The notes under the pieces were generated by a model. The model ran no database searches and was not told the origin of the DNA. It was given only the letters and a program-made list of their open reading frames with translations. Position numbers and translations under genes: made by a program. Of a stretch of DNA of 64,000 nucleotides, positions 39,491-50,955 are shown piece by piece. Origin of the DNA: Leptospira fainei serovar Hurstbridge str. BUT 6 (GTDB taxonomy: Bacteria > Spirochaetota > Leptospiria > Leptospirales > Leptospiraceae); assembly GCF_000306235.2 (NCBI RefSeq), contig NZ_AKWZ02000002.1, positions 386,001 to 450,000 on the forward strand. The letters run 5' to 3'. Each line of letters starts with the position of its first letter. Position 1 is the first letter of the stretch.

Positions 39491-40768
39491 TTAACCGATT
39501 GTAGAGAAGATTTCGCCCCTGATATCTTTGATTCTTTCCGGATTTACCACGCACTCGGCAAGTAGATGCTTATCCGCAGGGATCATATCAAAAGGCACTT
39601 CTTGACCGACGCTTAGATGGGTAAAACCCTTATTTAGTGTATCGGCCAGTTCCAGAAATCCACCTAAAAATTCCGCTTCGTCCAATTTGGTTAATAAAAT
39701 TCTGCGGAAACCCAAAGGTTCGTAGGCTTTCATCACCGAGTGGGAATGATGATACGATGAGGTAGACGATAATACAAGGATATTTTCAACACTATCTTTT
39801 TCCCCGAACGCCGACAGATAACCGTGCATCTTCCCGAGTTGATCCATATTCCGGTGGCTATAACCAGCAGTGTCGATTAAAATCAATTCGGAACCGTCTC
39901 TCGCAAGAGTCTCCTGGAAACGTTTTAGATCCTTTACCGCATAAAATGGCATTTCCATGGTATCGGCGTACCGTTTCAGTTGCTCGATTGCGGCAATCCT
40001 ATAGTTGTCGGTGGTATACAGGGAAACGGCTTTACCCATATGCAAATGGTATTTCGCCGCGAGTTTTGCGATGCTGGTAGTCTTACCGCTTCCGGTCGGA
40101 CCGACAAAAAAAACCACCTTTCTCTGTCCGCGTCCCGTACCCTTGAAAATATCCTCCTCGGCTTGCACTCTCTCGGAAAGTACTTCGATCGCTTTTTCCT
40201 GAACGGACGCGGACCTAGATCTATCTAACGGAGATAAACGCTGCTCGACGGCCGATGCAATTTCGTCGGCATATCTGACGCTCATTCCTTCCTGAATTAA
40301 CCGATCTTTCAATCGACTTAAATGGGAATCAGGTTCGGATTTCCGAATGCTTCTCGATCTAGGCTCAAATTCTTGGGCAAAGGAGATTCCTAGTTTTTCT
40401 TCTCCTTTTTGCGCGTCGGAAATAAGTTCTTCGGGCAAGGAAGTGATGGAGGGAATCGTGCGGCGTGAACGCTCTTCCCAGGAAGGAATTTCGTCCAAGT
40501 TTTTATGCCTTTCGACCTTTTGACTGGATTTCTGTTTTAGGAGTTCTTTTAGATCCTGAAGCTTCTTCTCCACTTTTTCGCGAGAACTCGCTTTTTCAGG
40601 AATTCCCACCTGAATCTCGATGACTTTTTTTGCCATTAGCCCGGTTCCGAAAACTCCTCCCTCGGTCAGGATTCGATGCTCGATAACGTGAGCTTCCGGT
40701 CCATACTTCATTTTCATCTGCATTAAGCAATCTTGTAGGTCTTTGCCTCTAATCTTTGCGAAATCCAT
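39491..40768 (-). CDS. flhF: SRP-like GTPase FlhF
   Basis: 425 residues with the B-N-G layout of FlhF: a variable N-terminal B region (about 1-150, charged), an N helical bundle, and the G domain from about 210. P-loop GPTGSGKT (223-230), [30 protein letters not shown], and [12 protein letters not shown] are typical of SRP-GTPases. It marks the pole for basal-body assembly, with FlhG as its activator. It follows flhA at 39 bp, as in many bacteria. No oddity. Confidence 0.94.
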   Translation of the reverse strand: MDFAKIRGKDLQDCLMQMKMKYGPEAHVIEHRILTEGGVFGTGLMAKKVIEIQVGIPEKASSREKVEKKLQDLKELLKQKSSQKVERHKNLDEIPSWEERSRRTIPSITSLPEELISDAQKGEEKLGISFAQEFEPRSRSIRKSEPDSHLSRLKDRLIQEGMSVRYADEIASAVEQRLSPLDRSRSASVQEKAIEVLSERVQAEEDIFKGTGRGQRKVVFFVGPTGSGKTTSIAKLAAKYHLHMGKAVSLYTTDNYRIAAIEQLKRYADTMEMPFYAVKDLKRFQETLARDGSELILIDTAGYSHRNMDQLGKMHGYLSAFGEKDSVENILVLSSTSSYHHSHSVMKAYEPLGFRRILLTKLDEAEFLGGFLELADTLNKGFTHLSVGQEVPFDMIPADKHLLAECVVNPERIKDIRGEIFSTIG

Positions 40769-40807
40769 ACATCCTCCCTTTCTATTAAGCTTATATAATT
40801 CTTTTGA

Positions 40808-42925
40808 TTAAACTGTCTCGGCGGTCTCGGCTGCCTGCGCTTGGGTGACTCGCAATTCTCCCACTATGACTGTGGGAACGGAAGAATGAACTTCCTCCAA
40901 TGCAAGAACCGCAAAATTTCGCGGAGGAAATTCCTTAGCAAGGAAATAAGCGAAGGGCATTCGAACCTCTCGATTTACTACGTAAATAGGAAAGCCCCTG
41001 CTCTCCTGAATTTTCCGATTCATCTCTGCCACCGATTCCAAAAGACGTCGCTGAAATTCGGGAGGTAGAACCAAAATATCTCTACCTTCGAGACGATCCT
41101 GCGCGAGCGATTTGTTCAAACGGTCCAAGACTCTTCCTTCTACGACGACAGCCTGCAGCTTCCCGTCCACCATGTAATCTTTTACGATCGTGTTCGAGAT
41201 TGCTTGTCTTACGAATTCAGTAAGAACGTAGGGATTCGGATACTTGGGCATCTTGTTTGCTATAGTTTCCAAAATCGGCACCAAATTTCGAATTCCCAAA
41301 CCTTCCCGAAGAAGATTCTGTAAAACCTGCTGAAGCATTCCGAGATTTCCCGGTTTGTCCGCTTCCAGTTCCTGAACCAATGTCGGATATTGAGAGCGAT
41401 AATGATCCAATAGTTTTTTCACTTCCTCTCTTCCCAATAAACTCGCAGCATGAGTCGCGAGTAATTCCCGTAGATAAGTGATGATTACCGTCGAAGCGTC
41501 CACGACGATGAATCCTTTCGATTCGGCGTCTCCCTTCGTATCCGAGGAAATCCATTTTGCCGTTCTTCCATACGCGGGTTCGACGAAAGCTTCACCCTCG
41601 ATGGAAGTGATCTCTTGGCTTTCCGCCGAAGGCATCGCCATGAGTTTATCCGGCCTAATCGTGCTCGAACCTACTTCCACGCCGTTGATTTTGATCGTAA
41701 ACTGATCCGGCGGAATTTCCAAATTATCTAAAATACGAATCGGCGGAATAACTATGCCGCTTTCTCTCGCAAATTTGGCGCGCAGATTGGAAATTTGATC
41801 CATAAGCGTTCCGCCTTGAGACGTATCTACCAGAGGAACCAAATGATAACCGAATTCGATTTCGATCGGTTCGATCCTAAGTTCATCGTAATAATCTCTA
41901 GGCTTACGATCCGAAACGGATTCTTTTTCCTTTTTCTCTAAAACGTCCAATTGCTCCTGAACGGTTCTTTCCATCGAATATGCCAGATACGCGAGTCCGC
42001 CCGATAGCAAAAGCATCGGTATTAACGGCAATCCGGGAATGAAAGCACCCAATCCCATCGAGGCAGCCACGACATACAGAACCTTCGAATTTGCAAATAG
42101 CTGAGTCTTGAACTGCTTCGCCAAATCCGATTCGGAACCGGAGCGGGTTACGATAATACCGGTCGCAACCGTAGTTAACAACGCCGGAATCTGAGAGACC
42201 AATCCGTCTCCGATCGTGAATTTTCCGTAGGTCTCTATCGCGGAAACGAAAGATTCGCCGCGAATGCTAGCGCCAATGACGACTCCGCCTATCAAATTGA
42301 TCGCAGTAATGATCAATCCGGCTCGGACGTCTCCTTGCACGAATTTACTCGCACCATCCATGGATCCGTAAAAATCCACTTCGGCTTCTATCTTCTTTCT
42401 TCGTTTCTTAGCTTCCTCTTCATTGATGTTGCCCGTAGAGAGTTCCATATCAATGGCCATTTGCTTTCCGGGCAAAGCGTCCAACGTGAACCTAGCGGCG
42501 ACTTCCGAAATCCGAGTCGCACCCTTGGTGATCACCAGCACTTGCACGATCACTAAGATCAGGAAGATGATGAATCCTACTACGTATTTGCTCAAACCGG
42601 ATTCGCTTCCGACGATAAACGATCCGAATGCGTCGATAATCGCGCTATTTACCGCAGGTCCTTTGGATAGAATCTGCCGAGTGGTGGATACGTTTAACGC
42701 CAATCGATAAATCGTAGTTATCAACAAAAGACTCGGGAAAACCGAGAATTCGGCGGGTTCCTTGATCGAAAGAGAAGTCAATACGATCAAAAGACTCACC
42801 GCTAAACTGAATAAAATCAATAAGTCAAGGATCACTCCGGGTAACGGCACCACTAACATCGCGACGATCGAAACTGCGCCGGCGCCTAGGATAAAGTCCG
42901 ATTGCATGTACCATTTCTTTTCCAT
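40808..42925 (-). CDS. flhA: Flagellar export gate protein FlhA
   Basis: 705 residues: about eight membrane helices in the first ~330, including [20 protein letters not shown] and the family signature [20 protein letters not shown] with the FHIPEP-type segment ([21 protein letters not shown]). A large cytoplasmic docking domain follows (about 360-695). It forms the nonameric ring that selects export substrates and uses the proton gradient. The gene lies 17 bp after flhB. Length and topology are normal. Confidence 0.96.
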   Translation of the reverse strand: MEKKWYMQSDFILGAGAVSIVAMLVVPLPGVILDLLILFSLAVSLLIVLTSLSIKEPAEFSVFPSLLLITTIYRLALNVSTTRQILSKGPAVNSAIIDAFGSFIVGSESGLSKYVVGFIIFLILVIVQVLVITKGATRISEVAARFTLDALPGKQMAIDMELSTGNINEEEAKKRRKKIEAEVDFYGSMDGASKFVQGDVRAGLIITAINLIGGVVIGASIRGESFVSAIETYGKFTIGDGLVSQIPALLTTVATGIIVTRSGSESDLAKQFKTQLFANSKVLYVVAASMGLGAFIPGLPLIPMLLLSGGLAYLAYSMERTVQEQLDVLEKKEKESVSDRKPRDYYDELRIEPIEIEFGYHLVPLVDTSQGGTLMDQISNLRAKFARESGIVIPPIRILDNLEIPPDQFTIKINGVEVGSSTIRPDKLMAMPSAESQEITSIEGEAFVEPAYGRTAKWISSDTKGDAESKGFIVVDASTVIITYLRELLATHAASLLGREEVKKLLDHYRSQYPTLVQELEADKPGNLGMLQQVLQNLLREGLGIRNLVPILETIANKMPKYPNPYVLTEFVRQAISNTIVKDYMVDGKLQAVVVEGRVLDRLNKSLAQDRLEGRDILVLPPEFQRRLLESVAEMNRKIQESRGFPIYVVNREVRMPFAYFLAKEFPPRNFAVLALEEVHSSVPTVIVGELRVTQAQAAETAETV

Positions 42926-42942
42926 ACGTTTCTCCTAGTCGT

Positions 42943-44145
42943 CTACGATGCGTTCCGGAACGCTTTTCTAAAGGATTCGAGTTTTGTAAAGATCACGCTG
43001 AGCGCGGTATAGAAGCGGGCCGGAACTTCCTGACCGATCTCCACTTCGTCGTACAATGTTCTGGCCATCGGACGATCTTCCACTGTGGGAACTCCGTTCG
43101 ATCTTGCGACTCGAATGATTCTTAAAGCGAAATCGTCGACGCCTTTAGCAATAACGATCGGCGCTTTATGAACGGAGGGTTTATATTCCAACGCGACTGC
43201 AAAGTGCGTGGGATTGGTGATGACTACATCGGCCTTCGGGACTTCGGTAAGCATGCGGCTTTTCTTAATCGTATCTCGAGCCATCTGACGTCGACGCGCT
43301 TGTAAGGAAGGGTCCCCATCCTGCTCCTTCATTTCCCGCTTTGCTTCCGAGGGAGTCATTTTTAAGGATTCTTCATATTCATAGCGTTGGAAGAAATAAT
43401 CTCCTACGCTGATCGCCAATAATAGAATCCCTACCACGACAAATATTTTGAATGCGGTAAACGTGATCAGAGTGACAGACTCTTCCAGTCCCATATGCCC
43501 AAGCATGAGAATTCGAAAGAAATCCTTCTCGATGATGAAGTATGAAACCCAGCCGATGATCGCGACCTTGGCCAAGGATTTTCCCAAATTAAAGAGGGTT
43601 TGTCGATTCGGAAGAACCTTCTTAAAATTAGGTCGAATCCGACTGAAATTGAATGCCAAAGCCCTAGGCGCGAATAAGAATCCGACTTGAACCACATTCC
43701 CCACGATAGCCGCCACGACCGTAATTCCCATTAGCGGTAAAAGTAATTGAGTGATATCCCATAGAGCATTGTTCATAAGCGTGGAAACCGCTTCCAGGCT
43801 CACGGAATCCGCAGATCGAATTCCGAAAAAATACTTCCGAAGGAGATAGTAAGACCTCATGAAAAAGTATTCCCCCATAATGTACATCAATACTACGCCT
43901 GCGAGTAGAACGATGGCGGACGGGACTTCTGAACTTTTCGGAACGTTTCCTTTTTCCCGTTCCTCTCTTCTTCTTCTCTCGCTACCCGGTTGTGTACGAC
44001 CTTCGTCTTCTGCTGCAAACAATTGCAGATCGATTCGAAAGTTTTCCGTCGCAAAGAATGGATCGGAAATTTCTCCGTTCTCAAATCTCCGAGGGAAGAG
44101 CCGGAAAATAAGTAGCATCCATAATGATTTCATAAAGTCGGCCAT
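42943..44145 (-). CDS. flhB: Flagellar export specificity protein FlhB
   Basis: 400 residues. Four membrane helices lie between about 77 and 250, and the cytoplasmic domain contains the self-cleavage motif NPTH (311-314) within [16 protein letters not shown]. It switches secretion from rod/hook to filament substrates. The family N-terminus normally starts near [20 protein letters not shown]; here about 38 residues precede it, of which the first ([18 protein letters not shown]) are hydrophobic. The gene overlaps the 3' end of fliR by 16 bp, so an internal start (for example M5) is also possible. Confidence 0.93.
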   Translation of the reverse strand: MADFMKSLWMLLIFRLFPRRFENGEISDPFFATENFRIDLQLFAAEDEGRTQPGSERRRREEREKGNVPKSSEVPSAIVLLAGVVLMYIMGEYFFMRSYYLLRKYFFGIRSADSVSLEAVSTLMNNALWDITQLLLPLMGITVVAAIVGNVVQVGFLFAPRALAFNFSRIRPNFKKVLPNRQTLFNLGKSLAKVAIIGWVSYFIIEKDFFRILMLGHMGLEESVTLITFTAFKIFVVVGILLLAISVGDYFFQRYEYEESLKMTPSEAKREMKEQDGDPSLQARRRQMARDTIKKSRMLTEVPKADVVITNPTHFAVALEYKPSVHKAPIVIAKGVDDFALRIIRVARSNGVPTVEDRPMARTLYDEVEIGQEVPARFYTALSVIFTKLESFRKAFRNAS

Positions 44146-44912
44146 TCCTTGAGCAAAAAATTCACTTTTTCAAAGGATAGCTGAAATGCGGATTCCATTT
44201 GCGACACTATGAACGGAACAATCAGTATAAGTACGATTAAACCGATCGCGATCTTGATCGGGAAGCTCAGTTGCAAAATATTCAATTGAGGCGCCGCTTT
44301 CCCCATCAGAGCTTCGGAAACTGTGACTAAAAACAGGACGCCAAGGACAGGAAGGGAAATTTTAAAGGCCACGAGAAACATTGCCCCGACGGCGCCTTCC
44401 ATTGCTCGATATAAACCGTCTTGAATTTCAGGAACAAGCTTCAGAATCTGAATTTTTTCGAACGAATAGGCCAGACTTTCAAACAGGAAGCGATAAGCTC
44501 CTAATGTTAAAAACAGCAACATCCCGAGCATATTCTTTAATGTACTGATTACGGGAAGGCTCGTCTGGGAAATCGGATCCAAAATTTCCGCATAACCGAA
44601 ACCTAACTGAACGTTGAAAAATTCCCCGGCCATCTGGAAGGATGCAAAAACGAGACTTATCAAAAAACCCATTAAGATTCCGATTAGAACTTCGCCGATT
44701 GCCACTAAACCGTAATCCACCATATTTCCCGGAATGGGCGGAACGAAGCCTGCGGAAACGGGAAAGAGAATTACCGCTATCAGAAAACCCAACGAAATTC
44801 GTTGCGCAAACGTGATGGACACGAATGAGAATACCGGGGCAACCGACAGCAATCCGACGATCCTCGCAAGGATCAGAAGAAAGACTTGAAAATTACCTAC
44901 GAAATACTCCAT
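44130..44912 (-). CDS. fliR: Flagellar export gate protein FliR
   Basis: 260 residues, very hydrophobic, with about six membrane segments: [116 protein letters not shown]. The conserved family stretch around GLISLVFAS and [10 protein letters not shown] is present. It joins FliP and FliQ in the export channel. It overlaps flhB at the 3' end and follows fliQ by 9 bp. Confidence 0.94.
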   Translation of the reverse strand: MEYFVGNFQVFLLILARIVGLLSVAPVFSFVSITFAQRISLGFLIAVILFPVSAGFVPPIPGNMVDYGLVAIGEVLIGILMGFLISLVFASFQMAGEFFNVQLGFGYAEILDPISQTSLPVISTLKNMLGMLLFLTLGAYRFLFESLAYSFEKIQILKLVPEIQDGLYRAMEGAVGAMFLVAFKISLPVLGVLFLVTVSEALMGKAAPQLNILQLSFPIKIAIGLIVLILIVPFIVSQMESAFQLSFEKVNFLLKEWPTL

Positions 44913-44921
44913 TATGTTTCT

Positions 44922-45185
44922 CTAAAATTTCTCTATCATCAAAAACAGATCTCTAGTATAATCCGTCGCGGTTTGAAGCATCCATCCGGCAAAAATCACG
45001 ATTACGACAAAAATGGACAGGAGCTTCGGGACGAAGGCGATCGTCGGTTCCTGGATGGAAGTCGTTGTCTGCAAAATTCCGATAATCAAACCCACTATCA
45101 TCGCGGTTAAAAGGATCGGCGAAGATAGCTTCAGCGTGACAAAGAGAGCGTCTCGAATCAGTGTAATCGCGTCCACTTCGGTCAT
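44922..45185 (-). CDS. fliQ: Flagellar export gate protein FliQ
   Basis: 87 residues with two membrane helices ([19 protein letters not shown] and [20 protein letters not shown]) joined by the conserved [18 protein letters not shown]. This is the exact size and pattern of FliQ. It overlaps the fliP stop by 4 bp, implying coupling within fliP-Q-R. It forms part of the export gate around FliP-FliR. Confidence 0.95.
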   Translation of the reverse strand: MTEVDAITLIRDALFVTLKLSSPILLTAMIVGLIIGILQTTTSIQEPTIAFVPKLLSIFVVIVIFAGWMLQTATDYTRDLFLMIEKF

Positions 45186-46024
45186 TTATAACTCCTTACC
45201 AGCTCGTAGACGATTAGATTCCAACCGTCAACTAAGACGAATAAGATCAGTTTAAAAGGAAGACTCACCATGACTGGCGGGAGCATATTTAAACCCATCG
45301 ATAGTAGTGCGGACGCAACTACCAAATCCACGACGATAAACGGAATGAAGATTATGATTCCGATCCAAAAAGCTTTTTTGATTTCGGAAAGCATAAAGGC
45401 GGGAATTAAGACGTAACTCGGAACATCGTCAAAGGATTCCACCTTTTCCACCTTTCCGATCTTTAAAAAAAGAGCCACGTCCTTTGCGCCGCTAGGACCG
45501 ATCTGACGAATCATGAATTCACGCATTGGAACCATGGATTTATCGAAAAATTCGTTCGTATCGATCTTTCCGTTCATGTACGGCGTAAGCGCCTTTTCGT
45601 AGACGATATTCAAAGTGGGAGCCATAATAAAAAATGTCATGAATAAGGCTAAACCGACCATCACTTGGTTGGGAGGTAGATTTTGGATCGATAGGGCCCG
45701 CCTAACAAAGTCTAATACGATGACGATTTTAGTGAACGAAGTCAGGGACATCACGATAGCCGGAGCCAACGAGAGGATCGTCACCAGGAAAAGGATCATA
45801 AGAGAAAGGCTCGTCTCTCTCGGCCCTTTTGCTTCGTTTACATTAATACCTAAATTCGGGATGGGAATCCTAGGCGCGGTGGATTGCGCGAATATTTCCC
45901 CTCCGGAGAAAAGAAAAAGCAGCGAAATTGCGAAGATGGGAGCGCTTATCACCCACATAATTTTTTTATGTCTCTTTAGTAAAGAAACCAAAATTCCCGC
46001 CCTATTTTCAATGAAACCGCCCAA
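45182..46024 (-). CDS. fliP: Flagellar export gate protein FliP
   Basis: 280 residues. An N-terminal signal-like helix ([20 protein letters not shown]) precedes the conserved start of the mature core ([20 protein letters not shown]). The family signatures [19 protein letters not shown] and [20 protein letters not shown] are present, and the C-terminal helices end in [18 protein letters not shown]. The FliP core builds the central export channel. The gene is 8 bp after fliO. Typical length is 245-280 residues, the longer form having a cleaved signal. Confidence 0.95.
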   Translation of the reverse strand: MGGFIENRAGILVSLLKRHKKIMWVISAPIFAISLLFLFSGGEIFAQSTAPRIPIPNLGINVNEAKGPRETSLSLMILFLVTILSLAPAIVMSLTSFTKIVIVLDFVRRALSIQNLPPNQVMVGLALFMTFFIMAPTLNIVYEKALTPYMNGKIDTNEFFDKSMVPMREFMIRQIGPSGAKDVALFLKIGKVEKVESFDDVPSYVLIPAFMLSEIKKAFWIGIIIFIPFIVVDLVVASALLSMGLNMLPPVMVSLPFKLILFVLVDGWNLIVYELVRSYK

Positions 46025-46032
46025 ATGCCCTC

Positions 46033-46821
46033 CTAATTCACATCGAATAACCCATTTTCAAGGTTATTCCTTTCTCGCTTAATCTCATCCAGTTTTTGCT
46101 TCAGCTTTTTCTGCTTTTCTTTCCTCTCTCCCGGTTGCGGCTTTAATAGAGTCTCTTCCGTGCGGGAAGTCCCACTGATCTTAGTATTCAAGTCCTTCAA
46201 TTGAGCCAGGACAGAAACTAAGAAACCGCCTTCCGGAGGTTCGTATTCATCCTTCATTCGTTGCAGTCGGGATTTTGTTTCCGGATCGGTTATTTCCGAA
46301 ATCAAATTGATCCCACTATCGGCGACGCCTAATACAAAAATCTGCCCCGTAACTTCCACTATCTGAAGCTGCTTATTCGGTCCTAATAAGAGACTGCTCA
46401 GTAAATTCATCTCGCCTCTTACGGGCAATTTTGCGTCACGCGATGCTGCTATCGTTTTTAAAATCCAGTATACACCACCGCATAAGATTCCTAGAACCAA
46501 TACGATCCTGAATAAAATACCGCCCAAGCCCGGCCCATCCGAGACCGGTTTGTATCGCTCTTCCACAGGATTGGCCGCCGTCGGCTGAGCGCCGGTCTCT
46601 TTTCCGGCTTCGGGAATCTTCTTCTCGGATTTCTCCGAATTGTCCGTCTTGGGAACATCTCCTTTTAGTTCTTTTTTCAGGAGTTCATCCATTGCTTCCC
46701 GATCGGTAGCCTGAGCATGAATGTTTAAAGATCCCGATAAAATGCAAAAGACTCCGATCGCAAAAGCGAGGGAGCCGAAGCGAAGAAGTAGAGATTTGTA
46801 AAAAAGAATCTTTCCGTTCAT
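46033..46821 (-). CDS. fliO: Flagellar export-associated protein FliO
   Basis: 262 residues. A signal-like N-terminus ([20 protein letters not shown]), an acidic and Lys-rich periplasmic stretch (about 40-105), a membrane helix ([20 protein letters not shown], about 110-130) and a cytoplasmic FliO domain ([20 protein letters not shown] ... [13 protein letters not shown]). A charged coiled-coil tail follows. FliO aids FliP ring assembly. The long periplasmic part is common in spirochaetes and is the reason for its extra length over the ~120 residues of enteric FliO. The ATG overlaps the fliN stop by 4 bp. Confidence 0.9.
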   Translation of the reverse strand: MNGKILFYKSLLLRFGSLAFAIGVFCILSGSLNIHAQATDREAMDELLKKELKGDVPKTDNSEKSEKKIPEAGKETGAQPTAANPVEERYKPVSDGPGLGGILFRIVLVLGILCGGVYWILKTIAASRDAKLPVRGEMNLLSSLLLGPNKQLQIVEVTGQIFVLGVADSGINLISEITDPETKSRLQRMKDEYEPPEGGFLVSVLAQLKDLNTKISGTSRTEETLLKPQPGERKEKQKKLKQKLDEIKRERNNLENGLFDVN

Positions 46822-47888
46822 CCGCCTCCTGATTCCGGCTTAATCCTATCCGCCGGACTGACAATATCAGTAACACGCACACCGAAATTCTCGTCGATAA
46901 CGACCACTTCTCCCTTGGCAATTAGCTTTCCGTTAACAAGCAAATCCACGGGTTCACCGGCGAGCTTATCCAACTCTATAATCGAACCTTCGCCCAATCC
47001 GAGGATGTCTTTTATGTACATCTTCGTTCTTCCGAGTTCGACGGTCACGGACATCTGCACGTCCATGAGAAGATTTAAGTTCGGAGCGCCTTGAGCTCCG
47101 CTTGCAGTGGCCAAATTTGGGAAAGATACCGAGCGCATGCCTACTTGTGCTCCGCCACCGCCTCCCCCCATTCCGCCTTGGAAGTTGCCTCCACCGAAGT
47201 CGCCTCCACCTCCACCCGATCGTTTCGATAAAGAGAGAATGTCGTTAGCCATCGACAAGGAGAGTAAGAATTGGATTCTAAAGGATGGCAAACCTTCGAT
47301 CGCTAAGTTAAAGAAAGTCCTGACGATCGGATCACCTTCCGGTAAAACAAGTGCCGCCGGGGAAGTGACATGTCTTGTTTCCGCAGGGGAACCGTTCACG
47401 CCGCCACCGGTCTTTGCGGCAATCTGAGATTGGAGCGCTCCCATAATGGGAGTCAAACTATCCTTAAGAGTCTGAAGTTGTCCCTCGTCCAAACCCCCCG
47501 AATCGAAACCACCCATCATCATATTTGCGATACGAGCGGCATTGTCGGCTCCCATCGCTAATGCAACTCGACCGTTTAAATTGCCCGAATACGTCGAATA
47601 TAAAATAAGCGTATTCGATTTTAACTCGGCCTCGATGTCTTTGCGCGTCTTCGCTTCCGTAGTAGGATTCATGAAGCTTGAAGTTTTTGAAAGAATCGCG
47701 CCTAACGTGCTGCCTGCAGTCTGAAAACACTGGGAAAGAAAATCCGATAGGAGATCCCTGTCGACGGGCGATAAACCCGCAACTTCCTTCGATCCCCCGG
47801 CTGCAGCCATACTACCTGGATCGAATGTTTCATTGGCACCCGCTAGTAGTGCATCTATTTCTTCTTGGGAAAGGGACCCTTCACCCAT
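46818..47888 (-). CDS. fliN: Flagellar switch protein FliN with FliY-like architecture
   Basis: 356 residues. The N-terminus [19 protein letters not shown] is the peptide by which FliM or FliY binds CheY-P. A CheC/FliY-like middle domain (about 40-215, [20 protein letters not shown]) follows, then a Gly-rich linker (about 226-246) and a C-terminal SpoA domain ([20 protein letters not shown] ... [20 protein letters not shown]). The middle domain makes it much longer than plain FliN (~110-140 residues). It begins the minus-strand flagellar run. No fliM gene is in the window. Translation overlaps fliO. Confidence 0.9.
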   Translation of the reverse strand: MGEGSLSQEEIDALLAGANETFDPGSMAAAGGSKEVAGLSPVDRDLLSDFLSQCFQTAGSTLGAILSKTSSFMNPTTEAKTRKDIEAELKSNTLILYSTYSGNLNGRVALAMGADNAARIANMMMGGFDSGGLDEGQLQTLKDSLTPIMGALQSQIAAKTGGGVNGSPAETRHVTSPAALVLPEGDPIVRTFFNLAIEGLPSFRIQFLLSLSMANDILSLSKRSGGGGGDFGGGNFQGGMGGGGGGAQVGMRSVSFPNLATASGAQGAPNLNLLMDVQMSVTVELGRTKMYIKDILGLGEGSIIELDKLAGEPVDLLVNGKLIAKGEVVVIDENFGVRVTDIVSPADRIKPESGGG

Positions 47889-47991
47889 ATTGAGGACTCT
47901 CTATGAATTTTGGATAAGGAGACATAATAAAAAGAATTTTGTCGACCCCTTTTTTCTCTTGCGCCGAAAAACGGGGCGTTTTGAGCGTGTC

Positions 47992-48017
47992 TTATCGAAT
48001 TTTACCCTCGCTCTTTG
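47992..48017 (-). promoter_or_regulatory. Possible sigma-28-type promoter for the fliN operon
   Basis: On the minus strand CAAA (48017-48014), 14 nt, TTCGATAA (47999-47992), compared with TAAA-N15-GCCGATAA. Position about 100 nt from the fliN ATG is reasonable, but two mismatches in the -10 box and short spacing keep it weak. Confidence 0.25.
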
Positions 48018-48208
48018 CAAAAACAAGGAAAAAAGCCGATTTTAGCGAGGCATACAAACCGAGAGTTCCCTTTCAGAAAAGAAATCGGGGCTCAATGCTC
48101 GAGAGGAAAATCGTCTGCAGGAACTCCAACATGGGGAGGGAAAAAAACATATTGCCGAACGAACAAACCTATGATATTGAGGCTAAAGAATTTGCGGGGC
48201 GGGTACCT

Positions 48209-48241
48209 CCGATCCGGCCCCCGCCCAGGACGGGTGGGGAA
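48209..48241 (+). repeat. Dispersed G+C-rich repeat, copy B
   Basis: CCGATCCGGCCCCCGCCC, then AGGA, an extra C, then GGGTGGGGAA. It matches copy A (27697-27728) in inverse orientation, 20.5 kb away. The flanks do not align over any length, so this looks like the core of a dispersed intergenic element. Confidence 0.65.
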
Positions 48242-48269
48242 TCCTTTCCCAATTCCAGCATTCCCTCAC

Positions 48270-48599
48270 TTAAGGAATTCCTAAATCCCCTTCCATCCCC
48301 TCCGATAGCAACCGAAGAGAGTCAAAACTATAAATTCCGGTATTATGATAATCTCCCCAAACCAGGTTGATAGCGTATCGACCGACTTTGGAAAATGAAA
48401 GTAGTTTCGCTTGTTGGATCGCTCCGGTCGTTGCGCCTACTTTCCCTCCATGCCCTCCTCTGCAGACGACGCATGGACAACGTTTACGAAGATCCAGTAA
48501 AGAATATTCCGAAAGAACTCCGTCTTTCCAGGCGATACGCAATGAATCCTCGTCGAATTCTATCGTATCGGGGGTGGTCGCCTTTAAACTCAGTGCCAA
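48270..48599 (-). CDS. DUF971 protein (GBBH-like N-terminal domain)
   Basis: 109 residues. The motif LRKRCPCVVCRGGHGG (Cys-x-Cys-x2-Cys type metal site) and INLVWGDYHNTGIYSFDSLR match DUF971, the domain also found at the N-terminus of gamma-butyrobetaine hydroxylase. The free-standing form is common in bacteria and its role is unsettled; links to iron-sulfur proteins have been proposed for relatives. It starts 5 bp after the symporter-decarboxylase fusion gene, so the two form an operon. No signal peptide. Confidence 0.82.
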   Translation of the reverse strand: MALSLKATTPDTIEFDEDSLRIAWKDGVLSEYSLLDLRKRCPCVVCRGGHGGKVGATTGAIQQAKLLSFSKVGRYAINLVWGDYHNTGIYSFDSLRLLSEGMEGDLGIP

Positions 48600-48604
48600 A
48601 ACCG

Positions 48605-50827
48605 TTACCTCGGCAATTGTAGAAGTTTTTTCCGGAAATGACCGACGGTAGTTCCATACGTGATTTTTTCGTTTAATGAAATATCGGAAAAATCAAACGT
48701 TTCCCGCTCTAATATCAGGATGACAGTGGATCCCATCTCGAATCTTCCCAACTCGGCGCCCTTATCTATCATGATCGAAACGTCTTTATAATCCTCTTCT
48801 TTCGGCGTTCGAATTAATGTGTTTGTTACGATTTTCTTATCGTAGGTAACTCGAATCCTTCCTACATTGGATGCCCCGACTTTGATGACAGCTACCAACC
48901 CGTATTCCGTCTGTAAAAAAGTGATTAATCGTTCGTTTTTAGGAAAGAGTCCGCGAATACCGAAAACCGCCAATTCGTTGACCGGAAATAATTTTCCCGG
49001 TTCATAATAATATCCTAAAATTCTCCCGTACGCGGGAGAATGGATCCTATGATAGTCCTGGGGAGAAAGATAAAATGTGATGTATTTTCCGTTCTGAAAT
49101 CTAGATAAATATTTTTCTCCACCGATCAATTCTTTTAGATTGTAATCCACCCCTTTTGCTTGAAGGATCACTTCCTCATGAATGTCTCCGAACCCGGTTA
49201 CTTTCGCATCCACAGGCGAGACTAGAGCATTCTCATCCGAATCGATGATACGTGCTCCCGCCTTGAGAGCGCGAGTAAAGAATTGATTCAATGAATTGTA
49301 TTCCCGAATCTCCAACTCGGCTTCGTCCAAATTAATCTTATAGGCCTTCGCAAACGCCTTTAAAATCGGAATCATGATATACCGAGGAAGGCGCAATGCT
49401 GCCAATAAGCCGAAAAGTAAGGATACTAAATTTTTGGGGAGAATCGAAAGGAGAAGTAAGTAGAAGTCTTTGAAAATCTCGTAATGCGCCCCACCCTCGA
49501 TCAATTTCCTCAACTCCGTTTGGGCTACTTTTACGAGCAACACTAAACTGATTAACACCGGTACCGCCGTTACTAACGCCAGGGAAAAACCGATTCCAAA
49601 TATCTGAAGTAGGACCTCCTCGCCGAATTTTAAGTAACCGTACGCGGATCCTAAAATCGCGACGATAAACAGAATTCGATAGGCGTTGGCAAACTTTTCA
49701 CCGAAAATATACCTAGCATTTTGTTCACCGGTGTAGAACCATCCAGCGATCGCAACGACGGCAAATAATAGAAAGGAAGCAAAGAATGCGATATGAGCCA
49801 AGTCCGTCGGCCCATTAACCAAAATTCTTAGGAAAGAAAGAAGCCCGTCCAGGTTCCTGACTCCGAAGGAATACAAAGCATAAATGACTAAAGTAGCGAC
49901 GATAAACCCTTCGAAGAAAGTAGCCAACATACTGACGAGCCCTTGCTTAGCGGCATGATCAGTACGTACGACGCCGGCAACGCCGGCACTCTTGCCGATT
50001 CCGGTCTCGGTCGATAAGAAGAACATACCGGTCCCGGTACTAAAAATCCGGGCAATCGAAAATCCGCCGCCTAATAATAGCGTGATCGGACTGGTCGCGT
50101 CTTTTACGACTACTTCGAGGAAAGAGTAGAAGCCTGTCAGTTGACTCCCGAAAAGTAGAAAAAAACCGGCAAAGAAAAGAAGCAATCCGACGGGCGCGAG
50201 ATAACCCGCTACTCTTCCGATTCTTCGTATTCCGCCTAAAACGACAAAGACGACAATAATTGAAACAAGCACAGGAACGGTCATCCCTTGGATATCAAAA
50301 CCTTGTTGCGCAAAGAATGAAACGCCTAACATCGGGATAGCTCCACCCATCGAAAGCACCGTCAGCAAGCCCGCTAGAGAAAACGCGATTGCCAACCATC
50401 TTGCGCGAAGAGCTTTCTCAATAAAATACATCGGGCCGGATAAGTATCTTCCGCTTTCCAATTTGATTCTAAATCGTATCGCCAGGGTGGAAGAAACGAA
50501 TCGCAGCGGCATGATCAAAAAACTAGAAATCCAAATCCAGAGCAGGACGCCGGGACCGGCCAGAACTAAAGCTAAACCGGATCCCAATACTGCGCCCGGA
50601 AGCAAGGAAGAGCCTGTTCCGGCAAAGAAAGCTTGGGAATGAATCAATCTTCCTCGAGAGCCTTTATAGTCCATATTTCCGGAAAAAATTTTCACCGCTA
50701 AAAATAAGAAGCGAATTTGAGGGAACCTTAATCGTATTGTGAGGTACAACCCTATAAACAGAAGGAAGTAAAAATACGGTTTGAGAAGGTCCAAATCCAA
50801 AAAAGGAAATAGTTTTGTAGTTAGCAT
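48605..50827 (-). CDS. Fusion of AGCS-type sodium/alanine symporter with phosphatidylserine decarboxylase
   Basis: 740 residues in one uninterrupted frame. Residues 1-445 are an AGCS-like membrane protein (about ten helices): [30 protein letters not shown], and the signature [20 protein letters not shown] with [11 protein letters not shown]. Residues 465-740 are a PSD proenzyme: SPVDAKV (D540), DYHRIHSP (H593/H596), [10 protein letters not shown], and the autocleavage site EMGST (S700, where LGST is usual). Cleavage would release a pyruvoyl chain of about 41 residues. It makes phosphatidylethanolamine at the inner membrane. Why a symporter-like domain is joined is unknown. The usual ATG start is clear. 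Confidence 0.88.
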   Translation of the reverse strand: MLTTKLFPFLDLDLLKPYFYFLLFIGLYLTIRLRFPQIRFLFLAVKIFSGNMDYKGSRGRLIHSQAFFAGTGSSLLPGAVLGSGLALVLAGPGVLLWIWISSFLIMPLRFVSSTLAIRFRIKLESGRYLSGPMYFIEKALRARWLAIAFSLAGLLTVLSMGGAIPMLGVSFFAQQGFDIQGMTVPVLVSIIVVFVVLGGIRRIGRVAGYLAPVGLLLFFAGFFLLFGSQLTGFYSFLEVVVKDATSPITLLLGGGFSIARIFSTGTGMFFLSTETGIGKSAGVAGVVRTDHAAKQGLVSMLATFFEGFIVATLVIYALYSFGVRNLDGLLSFLRILVNGPTDLAHIAFFASFLLFAVVAIAGWFYTGEQNARYIFGEKFANAYRILFIVAILGSAYGYLKFGEEVLLQIFGIGFSLALVTAVPVLISLVLLVKVAQTELRKLIEGGAHYEIFKDFYLLLLSILPKNLVSLLFGLLAALRLPRYIMIPILKAFAKAYKINLDEAELEIREYNSLNQFFTRALKAGARIIDSDENALVSPVDAKVTGFGDIHEEVILQAKGVDYNLKELIGGEKYLSRFQNGKYITFYLSPQDYHRIHSPAYGRILGYYYEPGKLFPVNELAVFGIRGLFPKNERLITFLQTEYGLVAVIKVGASNVGRIRVTYDKKIVTNTLIRTPKEEDYKDVSIMIDKGAELGRFEMGSTVILILERETFDFSDISLNEKITYGTTVGHFRKKLLQLPR

Positions 50828-50955
50828 CCCAGTTTACGTTTCCTTGCAAATAAAGACTTTTAGAATAGAGATCCCGGGAAAACGGTGCCAGTATGCCGGG
50901 TTCCTGCAAGGATTTCCCCAATAGAACCAAATCACCACTCCTTTTTAAATCGGAA

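Larger units (their letters stand above)
47889..48269. other. Intergenic region upstream of the fliN operon
   Basis: 381 bp between the fliN start and the DUF971 stop. The fliN side (47889-48020) should hold the main promoter of the 15-kb flagellar run. The other side contains dispersed repeat copy B (48209-48241). Frames on the plus strand (for example 47939-48370) have no ribosome site and run through the repeat; I reject them. No RNA gene seen. Confidence 0.5.

Noticed and set aside
47107..47427. Proline-rich plus-strand frame opposite fliN
   Set aside because: It is the antisense of the Gly-rich linker of fliN, whose GGN codons give CCN on the other strand; no start signal.
47939..48370. 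143-codon plus-strand frame upstream of fliN
   Set aside because: Lies partly over the DUF971 gene and repeat copy B, with no ribosome site and no recognisable composition.
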